Source: JANQFV01 sp964468185
Lineage (GTDB): Bacteria; Planctomycetota; Phycisphaerae; UBA1845; Fen-1342
DNA: 64,000 nt
Reading direction: 5' to 3'
Assembly: GCA_964468185.1 (NCBI GenBank)
Contig: CAYXTR010000009.1
Location: 62,001 to 126,000 of the forward strand
Shown here in pieces: positions 17,801 to 25,263 of the stretch; the stretch's first letter is position 1, and each line of letters starts with the position of its first letter. Made by a program: the position numbers and the translations under genes. Below the pieces are notes generated by a model, which was not told the DNA's origin, made no database searches, and saw nothing but the letters and a program-made list of their open reading frames with translations.

Positions 17801-18883
17801 CTACTCGCCGTAAGTAGCCAGCACGTGTGCGGCGACGGGGTTGTCGCCGTCGCGCTGTGCCAACCGGTCTGCCATCTCGACGGCGAGGCCGGCGTCGCCG
17901 ACGCGGTGGGCGAGGGCGGTCACCAGCTCCAGGGTCGGGGGATCGTGCGGGTCGTGCTGCAAGGCGCGTTGCGCTACCTGGAGAGCTTTCAAGTAATCGC
18001 CGGCCTGACCGGCACATCGCGCCAGCAAGCGCAATGCCCCCACATGGTCCGGTTTCGCCTGCAAGACGGGCTGCAGCGTGACCGCCGCCCGTTTGGTCTC
18101 GCGGAGCGCGAGGTACGATTCGGCGAGCATGAAGCGCAGCGCTTCGAACGGGGCGTGATCTGTGGCGACCGCTGCTTCCAACAGCGGAAGAGCATCGCTG
18201 TACCGCCCGGCGTGATACAGGGCGCGGGCCAGGCGGAAGCGAAACTCCGCATCGTCTTCCTCGCCCGACGCGACTCGTTGCCAAGATCTGACGGCCGCGG
18301 ACCAGTCGCCACGCAGTTCGTGACATTCCGCGAGCGTAACGTGGTAGACGTCCGTCCAGCCGAAGTTCGCCTCGTACTCGTTCAGCAGGGCCAGGGCGCG
18401 GTCCGGCTGGCCGAGTTGTAGCCAGCACTGCGCCACGGCGACCAGATAATCAACGTCCGACGCGTCAAGAACAAAGGCTTCCTCATAGTCCTGGCGGGCG
18501 GCATCCCACTGCTCACGCTGTTGATGAACGGTGCCGCGCAGGTAAGCCGCCTCAGCTTGCGCCGGCTCCGGCAGATCAGCGCTCGTCAGCAGTCTTTCTG
18601 CCTGGGCCAGATTTCCTTCCGCCAGGAGGATCCGCGCTCGCAGAGGAATCCAGCGGGTCTGATCCGGCACGAGCCGCTCGGCTTCGGCGAGTTCGTCCGA
18701 GGCCGCCTCGATGTGGCCACTGTCCAGCCGATCACTCGCCAGACGCGCCTTGATTTCTGCCCGGGCGAGGTTCCACCGCTGCTGGGCAGCTTCACGGGCC
18801 TTGGGCTGTGAAAGCTGACATCCGCAGAGCAGCAGCAGACCGACGGAGGTGACCGAAGCACGCAGCATTCGATGACAGTTCAT
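17801..18883 (-). CDS. Tetratricopeptide-repeat lipoprotein
   Basis: A 360-residue protein with signal peptide and a lipobox ending LLLLCGC near residue 22. The rest is an almost continuous TPR solenoid; clear units include AEAAYLRGTVHQQREQWDAA, YLVAVAQCWLQLGQPDRALA, RFRLARALYHAGRYSDALP and LVTALAHRVGDAGLAVEMA. It overlaps the secretin gene by 4 nt, which suggests that it works with the secretin as a pilotin- or PilF/PilW-like assembly lipoprotein. That partner role is an inference from context; the TPR and lipoprotein assignments are direct. Confidence 0.75.
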   Translation of the reverse strand: MNCHRMLRASVTSVGLLLLCGCQLSQPKAREAAQQRWNLARAEIKARLASDRLDSGHIEAASDELAEAERLVPDQTRWIPLRARILLAEGNLAQAERLLTSADLPEPAQAEAAYLRGTVHQQREQWDAARQDYEEAFVLDASDVDYLVAVAQCWLQLGQPDRALALLNEYEANFGWTDVYHVTLAECHELRGDWSAAVRSWQRVASGEEDDAEFRFRLARALYHAGRYSDALPLLEAAVATDHAPFEALRFMLAESYLALRETKRAAVTLQPVLQAKPDHVGALRLLARCAGQAGDYLKALQVAQRALQHDPHDPPTLELVTALAHRVGDAGLAVEMADRLAQRDGDNPVAAHVLATYGE

Positions 18884-20898
18884 GGCGCTTCCTTCTTTGC
18901 GGCGCGCGGCGGCCGCGCGCTCGTGGCCGGTTCGACGAAGCTCGCCGCCTGGCCCACCTCGATTGGCTCGCCGGCCTCGAACCGGAGCACCTGCGGTGGT
19001 CGTTCGTCCTCAGGTGTCGCCTTCGTCGGTGGTGGAGGAATCACCGGTTCGGGACGACCGAAGGGTGCGTCGGGGACCGCACCCGGCGGCAAGTGCTCGA
19101 GTTGCAGTAGTCCAAGCGTGAATGTCCGCATGCGCCAGCCTTCCTCCGACCAGTAGCGCTTGTTCAGTAGCTTCTCGCGCAGCTTCAATGCCGGGAGCAT
19201 GCGCGGCTGGTTGTGCAAGGTCATGTACAGGTTGAGCAGAGCCCGGTCGTGGTCGCCCGCCGCAAGCTGCTCGAGCGCCTCGTGGTAGAAGGCCTGAGCC
19301 AGACGCTCGCGGCCGGACCCGAGCAGCCCACGCCGATGTCCCACGCGGACCCGTTCGATGTCTTCGAGCAGGCCACGGAAGTACGCCTGCTCCCGTTCCG
19401 TCTCTTTCAGCACATGCACGGTCAGCAGAATGACCACCTCTTCCCGGGTGGTCTGGTCGAAGCGGTTTCCGAATAGGAGCCCCAGTCCGGGTACGTTGCC
19501 GAGCACCGGAACCTGTGACTGCGAGTTGAGACTGCGCTCGCGAAACAACCCACCAATGAGAATCGTGTCTCCATCATCAATCAGGACGTCAGCCTGGGCT
19601 TCGGTGGTTTCCTCGAACGGCAGGTTGGCCGCCGTCAGCCCGCCGTTGCTGTCCTTGGGGTGTACGAACAGGCGGACGGTGCCATCCTCGTTGATCAGCG
19701 GGGTAAACCGTACCTGTGTGCCGGTTTCAAGAAACTCGATCTTCTCGATGGCTGCCGTCTCGGTCACCGTCGTCGTGACGTAGCCGTCACGGCGGCCAAC
19801 GATAACCTGTGCTTCCTGACGGTTGAGCGCGACAATCTTCGGGTTGGCCACGACAACCACATCCGTGACATCTTCGAGGGCCCGCACAAAGCCGCCAATG
19901 CTGTCCTTGATCAGGCCGAACGTGAAGCCGCCAGCGGGGAAGTTCGCGTTGAAGGCCGTATTCACGTTGAATGTCGTGCTTTGCAGATCGTTGGGCGGCA
20001 ACTGTCCGGTGGTCAGGTCGGCCGAGGCGTTGCTCGTGCTGCTGACGTCTTGAAAGTCCACGCCCCCCAGCATCGTGAAGTCGATGCCGAACTGGTTGTC
20101 CTCATTGAGCGTGGCCCGCAGCACCGTGGCCTCGACCAGCACCTGACGTGGACGCAGGTCGAGCTGAGCCAGGATGTCAGCCACGCGCGCCAGATCATCC
20201 TCACGGGCAGTGACAATGATGTACTCGAGGCCCGCCCGGGTCATGCCTTCGCTGCCCGCATCGTCCTCCGCATCACCCTTGACCACCTCCACGTCCGAGC
20301 CGAGCGTGGCTTTCACGGCACCGATGGCCTCGCCCGCGGGAATGTACTTGAGCTTGAAGACGCGCGGCTCGGGCGGTGGCAGCAGGCCGTCAATCTCTTC
20401 AGGCTTGCCAACGAAGATCGTCGTGCCGTTTTTGTGAAATATGTAGTTATTCGGACGTAGCACGGCTTCGAGCGCTTCCTCCAGCGTGACGCCATAGAGA
20501 TTGGCTGACACCTGCCCATGCACGCTGGCACTGCTGACAATATTTCGCTGGGCCTCATAGCTGAGCATCTCGAGCAGCGTGCCGATGTCGATATCGCGCA
20601 CGTGCACGTCGAGCAGGCCTGCCACGGACTGCTCGACGGAAACCGGGCCGGCATCCGACGCGGTCTCGGCGGGCGCCGGGTTGTCTGCCGAGGCTTCCCC
20701 GGCGGCGGCGCGCGCCTGCTCGGCGACTTCCTCGACTTGTAGCTCATTGGCGGCGGGCGGGAGTTGTTGGGATGGCTGTGCACCCGCAGGCAGACCGCCG
20801 GCGAACAACGCCACGAAACCGAGCAACGCGGCAGGGGTGAATAACCGGCGCGTCCGGCTTCGCCCATGCGAAACGACGACGATGCATCTGTCTGACAT
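18880..20898 (-). CDS. Secretin of a type II secretion / type IV pilus-like system
   Basis: A 672-residue outer-membrane channel protein. It has a signal peptide (TPAALLGFVALFAGGLPAGA), an Ala/Glu-rich linker, then an STN/N0-like domain (VAGLLDVHVRDIDIGTLLEM...GVTLEEALEAVL) and N1-type ring-building domains (VFKLKYIPAGEAIGAVKATL, IIVTAREDDLARVADILAQL). The secretin core contains VVVANPKIVALNRQEAQVIV, GTQVRFTPLINEDGTVRLFV and DTILIGGLFRE with VPVLGNVPGLGLLFG. The C-terminal 170 residues are unusual: helical, TPR-like, then proline-rich. It heads a minus-strand operon and is divergent from the pseudopilin operon, matching a shared secretion or pilus system. Confidence 0.93.
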   Translation of the reverse strand: MSDRCIVVVSHGRSRTRRLFTPAALLGFVALFAGGLPAGAQPSQQLPPAANELQVEEVAEQARAAAGEASADNPAPAETASDAGPVSVEQSVAGLLDVHVRDIDIGTLLEMLSYEAQRNIVSSASVHGQVSANLYGVTLEEALEAVLRPNNYIFHKNGTTIFVGKPEEIDGLLPPPEPRVFKLKYIPAGEAIGAVKATLGSDVEVVKGDAEDDAGSEGMTRAGLEYIIVTAREDDLARVADILAQLDLRPRQVLVEATVLRATLNEDNQFGIDFTMLGGVDFQDVSSTSNASADLTTGQLPPNDLQSTTFNVNTAFNANFPAGGFTFGLIKDSIGGFVRALEDVTDVVVVANPKIVALNRQEAQVIVGRRDGYVTTTVTETAAIEKIEFLETGTQVRFTPLINEDGTVRLFVHPKDSNGGLTAANLPFEETTEAQADVLIDDGDTILIGGLFRERSLNSQSQVPVLGNVPGLGLLFGNRFDQTTREEVVILLTVHVLKETEREQAYFRGLLEDIERVRVGHRRGLLGSGRERLAQAFYHEALEQLAAGDHDRALLNLYMTLHNQPRMLPALKLREKLLNKRYWSEEGWRMRTFTLGLLQLEHLPPGAVPDAPFGRPEPVIPPPPTKATPEDERPPQVLRFEAGEPIEVGQAASFVEPATSARPPRAAKKEAP

Positions 20899-21341
20899 GG
20901 CAGATCCGTTTTTGTTGTAGGCTCGGGCGTCGACTCCGTTCGACGCTTCGCGCGTTCCGATGGTCCGACGGCCTCAGCCGGGACGTCCGGTATTCAATCT
21001 CCTGATCGGAGCCGCGTTCGCGGGTAGTTCAGGAAATCCCACCTCGGGGCGGACGGCGCGCAACTTCTGACCAATGCCGAACCTGGCGATTGCGTTTTGT
21101 GGTACTCAGGGTCGGCAACACCTGCGCAGACGCCTGTGTGATGCGTCAGCCAACCTGCAAGCGGATCGGCCCGGTGCGGCCAGCCGAGCACCGCTGGTCG
21201 CCTTGCATCCGATAAAACATCGCCCCCTTTCGCAAGGCCATCAAAAGCCGGATCGCAACGGACTGGGTTTTGCTTATCGTCGCCACGTTTCGCAGGCTGG
21301 TTACGGGGGAGGTCCAATGAGGGTCGTTCGCGACAGACGCC
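20899..21341. promoter_or_regulatory. Divergent control region between the secretin and pseudopilin operons
   Basis: These 443 bases hold no gene I can support and must contain the promoters of two divergent operons. No clear -35/-10 pair stands out. A strong Shine-Dalgarno-like GGGGGAGGT lies at 21305-21313, followed by ATG at 21317; this ATG is out of frame with the first pseudopilin. Confidence 0.4.
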
Positions 21342-22043
21342 ATGCACTATCAACAAGACGACATGCGAATGCCGGTGGGTCGCCACCCTTGCGCGCGCAG
21401 CGCTTTCACACTCGTCGAACTCGTGATGGTGGTTTGCGTGCTGGCGATCGTGGCCGGCGTGGCCGTGCCGCAGTTTGCCAATTCGCTGACGCGACACCGG
21501 GTGGACGCCGCGGCGAGCCGACTCATTGCCGATATCGAGTTGGCGCAGCGGCATGCCCGTGTGTCGAGCGACGGGTTGACGATCAACTTCGACCGCACCG
21601 GGCCAGGGTATCACCTGGTCGGACTGCCGGACGTCGACCGCCCGACCCAGGACTATCGGGTGGCGCTGGGCACGGACCCTTATGACGTCGTGATGGCCCG
21701 CATCGACTTCGGCAGCGACGACGCTCTGGTTTTTGACGCGTACGGGCTGCCGGACCGCGGTGGCAGCATCGTGCTCAAGGCCGGTCGTCACGCCGTCACG
21801 GTGATGGTCGAGGCGGATACGGGTCGAGCGCATGAGGTGGACCGCGAGTTGACGCGTGATCAGGTCGAGTCGTTGGTGGGCCGGCCAGTGCATATCTACC
21901 GCGCTTCGCGGTCGCCGACGAACGTGGCGCCCGTCCCGGTCCCCGTCCCTGATACTGGTGATACTGATACCCCGGTTGATGTGAGCGAGTTGACCCCAGA
22001 CAACGTCGGTCCGGGCGCGCAGGACACGGTTGGGAATCGCTGA
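21342..22043 (+). CDS. GspH-like pseudopilin (prepilin-type N-terminal motif)
   Basis: A 233-residue minor pseudopilin. The cleavage/methylation motif is SAFTLVELVMVVC near residue 20, with Ala rather than Gly at -1 and Glu at +5. The 20-residue hydrophobic helix continues to about residue 42. A GspH-like globular domain with helix (RVDAAASRLIADIELAQRHA) and several strands follows, and the C terminus has a valine/proline spacer. It is the first of four closely packed prepilin-like genes (2 nt before the next). The ATG at 21342 lacks a good ribosome-binding site, and a later ATG at 21363 is also possible. Confidence 0.82.
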   Translation: MHYQQDDMRMPVGRHPCARSAFTLVELVMVVCVLAIVAGVAVPQFANSLTRHRVDAAASRLIADIELAQRHARVSSDGLTINFDRTGPGYHLVGLPDVDRPTQDYRVALGTDPYDVVMARIDFGSDDALVFDAYGLPDRGGSIVLKAGRHAVTVMVEADTGRAHEVDRELTRDQVESLVGRPVHIYRASRSPTNVAPVPVPVPDTGDTDTPVDVSELTPDNVGPGAQDTVGNR

Positions 22044-22045
22044 CA

Positions 22046-23122
22046 ATGACGTACAGAGCATCGCGACATCGGCATCGCGCATTCACCTTGGCCGAACTGT
22101 TGGTCAGCAGTGCGGCTACCGCCGTACTGGTCACCGGCGTGGCGTCTGCAATGCTGCTGGCGTCGCAGGCGTTGCCCGAGAACCGCGCCGATCTGGATAG
22201 CCTGGTTACGGCAGGTGGCGTGGCCGAGCAGATCTCGACGGAGCTGAGTTGCGCACTGTTGATTACCGAGCGCACAGCGACCGCCATTGAGTTCGCTGTC
22301 GGCGATCGGGACGGCGACAGCCAGCCGGAGTTGATCCGGTATCACTGGTCGGGAACGGTGGGTGAGCCGCTGTATCGGCAGTACAACGGCGGCGAGGATA
22401 TCGCCGTGCTGGAGGGGGCGGCCGATGTGAGCTTCACGTATACGTCGTTCACGGCGGAAGAAGAAGGTGATCCGGTCGAGAACGAGTCTGGAGAAATCGA
22501 ATTGGATTCGTTTTACTCGGGCGGAGGGCTCGACGACGCCAGCGTGGGCCACGACTCGTGGCCGGCGCAGTACTTCAAGCCGGACTTGTCGGCGGACGCG
22601 ACGAAGTGGCGGGTCACGCGGATCTTCTTCGGGCTGGCGTCGCGTGGTAGTGACGATGGCGAGTGCAGAATCCAACTGCAACGGGCAACAGGTCAAGGTA
22701 AACCCACGGGGGATGTGATTGCCGAGCACTATTTGCTCGAAGAGGAACTGGACGACAGCTTCAACTACTACGAGGCGGTCTTCGCCGACGCCCCGCTCAT
22801 GCCGGCTGCACAAGGGCTGTGCGTAGTATTCGCACATGTGTCGGACGCGCATTCAGCACGTGTGGTCCACGCCTATAGTGGAAGCGTCGATACTCCAGGC
22901 TTTCTCCTACGGTCGGATGACCGGGGCAGCACTTGGGACGCGCGGAGTGATCGCTCCATGATTTACTTTGCGTATGGAACAGAGATTATTCCCGGCGCGC
23001 CCGAGATGGTTACGGTTGAGTATGCCACCAGTGTTGGTTTGCTGATTCAGTTGGGTGACAGCGAAGACTACGCCGTGGAAACGGCCGTGCAGTTGCTGAA
23101 CACTCCGGAGGTGGGGTCATGA
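22046..23122 (+). CDS. GspJ/PilW-like pseudopilin
   Basis: A 358-residue minor pseudopilin with an N-terminal motif HRAFTLAELLVSS (Ala at -1, Glu at +5) and a hydrophobic helix to about residue 45. The pattern (several stretches such as GVAEQISTELSCALLIT and IEFAVGDRDGD) fits GspJ/PilW. Between about residues 145 and 300 it carries a substantial insertion with a Ser/Asp-rich beta-domain. The stop overlaps the start of the next gene by 4 nt. Position two in the H-J-I-K order, it likely sits in the tip complex; the gene label is by fold, not by measured identity. Confidence 0.78.
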   Translation: MTYRASRHRHRAFTLAELLVSSAATAVLVTGVASAMLLASQALPENRADLDSLVTAGGVAEQISTELSCALLITERTATAIEFAVGDRDGDSQPELIRYHWSGTVGEPLYRQYNGGEDIAVLEGAADVSFTYTSFTAEEEGDPVENESGEIELDSFYSGGGLDDASVGHDSWPAQYFKPDLSADATKWRVTRIFFGLASRGSDDGECRIQLQRATGQGKPTGDVIAEHYLLEEELDDSFNYYEAVFADAPLMPAAQGLCVVFAHVSDAHSARVVHAYSGSVDTPGFLLRSDDRGSTWDARSDRSMIYFAYGTEIIPGAPEMVTVEYATSVGLLIQLGDSEDYAVETAVQLLNTPEVGS

Positions 23123-23673
23123 CCGTCCGGCCTGTGAGGCGAACAACAAGCCGCGGGCGCCTGTGGGGCTTCTCGCTGGTCGAGGTGGCGATCAGTACGG
23201 CGATCGTGGGCGTCATGCTGGTGGCGGCCTTGCACGCGGTCGCTTCGGCGCGGATGGGGCTCAGCCGGGTGCAGCAGCGTAGCAAGGGGATGCTGTTGGC
23301 GCAGGGTCTCATGGCCGAGATCCTCCAGCAGGACTATGCCGACGCCGATTTCGGAACGGACTCATTTGGTCTCGGCGGTTCGGAGGGTGGCAGTAACCGG
23401 GCCGCATACGACGACGTCGATGACTATGACGGATGGAGCGCGAGCCCGCCCGAAACGCGGGACGGTACGCCTATCCCGGGGACGGATGGTTATGAACGTC
23501 TGGTCGTTGTCGACTGGGTGACTTCCTCCGACACGACTGATGTGCGAGGCGAGTCGACCGGCGCCAAACGCATCATCGTCACGGTCAAGTTCAATGGAAT
23601 CATCGTCGCTGAACTCGTGGGGCTGCGTACGCTGGGCTGGGACCACGCGGTACCGAATGCGGGAGGTGACTGA
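23119..23673 (+). CDS. GspI/PilV-like pseudopilin
   Basis: A 184-residue minor pseudopilin. The prepilin site is WGFSLVEVAISTAIVGV, with the canonical Gly at -1 and Glu at +5, followed by a 22-residue hydrophobic helix and the typical GMLLAQGLMAEI helix. Small size and the GspI/PilV pattern fit a tip-complex core subunit. It overlaps the previous gene by 4 nt and precedes the GspK-like gene by 2 nt, so all four are translated from one message. Confidence 0.82.
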   Translation: MTVRPVRRTTSRGRLWGFSLVEVAISTAIVGVMLVAALHAVASARMGLSRVQQRSKGMLLAQGLMAEILQQDYADADFGTDSFGLGGSEGGSNRAAYDDVDDYDGWSASPPETRDGTPIPGTDGYERLVVVDWVTSSDTTDVRGESTGAKRIIVTVKFNGIIVAELVGLRTLGWDHAVPNAGGD

Positions 23674-23675
23674 CC

Positions 23676-24842
23676 ATGCCACGCGGCAAGCGGACGTATC
23701 TGCGACGCGGCAGCGTCTACCTCGTGGTGCTGGGCTCCGCGCTGATCGTTTCGGTGATCGGGGTTTCAGCGCTGGTCGCCGTGCAGACGCGACAGCGTGC
23801 CAGTGAGGGCGGCCGCGACTTCGTGGCCACACGCTACCAGGCCCAGGCCGCGGTTGAACTGGGCATGTTGATGGTCAATGAGAATGATGCCTGGCGTGAG
23901 GAGCAAACCGACGGCGAATGGTATTCTGCTGAGCCGCTCGGGTTGGGGAGCTTCACGTTGAACGTCCGGGATCCGGCTGATGATGATTTGCAGGATGGGC
24001 CTTGCGACGGCCTCATTCTGACCGGATTCGGGGCCCAGGGGCCGGCACGGTACGGCCTGCAGGTCTTGATGCGGTCCGACGCACTTGATTTCGACCCGCT
24101 ATTCGAAGAGGTCATGGCACACAATCCCGTCGGATACTGGCGCCTGGGTGACAGTGATACGACGGCCCGCGACGAAACGGGTACGCAGGGCGGCACATAT
24201 CGCAATGGCGTGAGCCAGAACGAGTATGTCCCGTTTCGCTGTGACCCGGCGGCGCGATTTGATGGCATGAATGACTACGTCGAGATCCCTCATTCGGATG
24301 CATATCTGCTTGATACGGGCGCGATCATGTTCTGGTTTCGTGCGGCCAATACGTCCACGACGCAGGGCATATTCAGTAAGGACTCGGCGGATTATGACAC
24401 CGGCGGACATCTGACTGTCTGGCTTGCCGGAGGCTACATTCAAGTCCGGATACAGAGTATCAGTGGCAGTCGCTATGCTTGGGCCGGCTCGGTTTCGGCC
24501 AATGACTGGCACCAGGTGGTGGTGGGTTTTGGTGATGATGGCCTGCTGGTGTTCCTCGACGGGGTCTGGCGGGATTACACACCTTACTTCAACGGCATCG
24601 ATGACTCGTCCGGCGGCAGTGGTAATCACGAGCCCATCGGTCTGGGCGTCTCTGCCAGCGACACCGACGACCTCAGCATGAACAACTGGACTTCGCCCTT
24701 CCGCGGCATGATCGATGAGGTTGCGATTTTCGACCACACGCTGTGGGAGGATGATGTCCAGGCCCTCTATGATGCGGGCATGGAAACCATGCCCCACACG
24801 ATGTCTGTGATACCCGGTTCCTGGCGACGTGTCGTGGACTGA
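23676..24842 (+). CDS. GspK/PilX-like tip pseudopilin fused to a LamG-type domain
   Basis: A 388-residue protein. The N terminus (RRGSVYLVVLGSALIVSVIG) is a prepilin-like helix without the Glu at +5, as expected for GspK, the tip pseudopilin. A PilX/GspK-like region follows (YQAQAAVELGMLMVNENDAW). Residues about 150-375 form a concanavalin A-like/LamG domain: NPVGYWRLGD, ARFDGMNDYVEIPHS, IMFWFRAANTST, NDWHQVVVGFGDDG and GMIDEVAIFDHTL. It closes the pseudopilin operon. The fusion places a lectin-like module at the expected filament tip, an adhesin-like arrangement; ligand binding is inferred. Confidence 0.83.
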   Translation: MPRGKRTYLRRGSVYLVVLGSALIVSVIGVSALVAVQTRQRASEGGRDFVATRYQAQAAVELGMLMVNENDAWREEQTDGEWYSAEPLGLGSFTLNVRDPADDDLQDGPCDGLILTGFGAQGPARYGLQVLMRSDALDFDPLFEEVMAHNPVGYWRLGDSDTTARDETGTQGGTYRNGVSQNEYVPFRCDPAARFDGMNDYVEIPHSDAYLLDTGAIMFWFRAANTSTTQGIFSKDSADYDTGGHLTVWLAGGYIQVRIQSISGSRYAWAGSVSANDWHQVVVGFGDDGLLVFLDGVWRDYTPYFNGIDDSSGGSGNHEPIGLGVSASDTDDLSMNNWTSPFRGMIDEVAIFDHTLWEDDVQALYDAGMETMPHTMSVIPGSWRRVVD

Positions 24843-25263
24843 GGGCGCTATGCCCCCGGTGCTTATAGGACGCAAGTGCTGTTTCGAAGCCGAACCACAC
24901 CTGGCGGCGACCTCGATCATTCTCGCACCTCGCACCGGTTGCAATCGCAAGTCGACCTCGCGCGGATCGTAGCCACGCTGGCCCTGGGCATACCGCTGCG
25001 CTGATTCTCGGACGTACGTCGACGGTGAGGTCGTTATGTACGGGTTAACCCTGTCATACCCGATTACCGGACCCGCTCGGGTCTTCAAGCGCGTCCGTCC
25101 AACGACGCGCTAACGAAGCCGACTCTTTCCGCTCCCGATAGAACAAATGCAGTCTTTACGGGAAGTTACGAGGATTTCTCTCGTCTCCCGATGCTGTTCC
25201 CGCCTGACGATTGGGATACTTCCTCAGGTGGGCACGACTACCGCTGGAGGTAGTGCCTTGGGT
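24843..25263 (+). other. Intergenic leader before the giant surface protein
   Basis: About 420 bases with no supportable gene. Near its end, ACTACC (25238-25243 region) and GGTAGT flank GCTGGA, so the ribosome-binding GGAGGT at 25246-25251 lies in a small hairpin with outer GGC/GCC pairs. A TTG at 25258 is 6 nt from the GGAGGT and the in-frame ATG at 25264 is 12 nt away. Confidence 0.35.

Noticed and set aside
21317..21685. Open frame starting at the ATG with the best Shine-Dalgarno before the pseudopilin
   Set aside because: Arg/Gly-rich translation with no known domain, and it overlaps the FTLVEL-containing frame. Kept only as a possible frameshift indicator.
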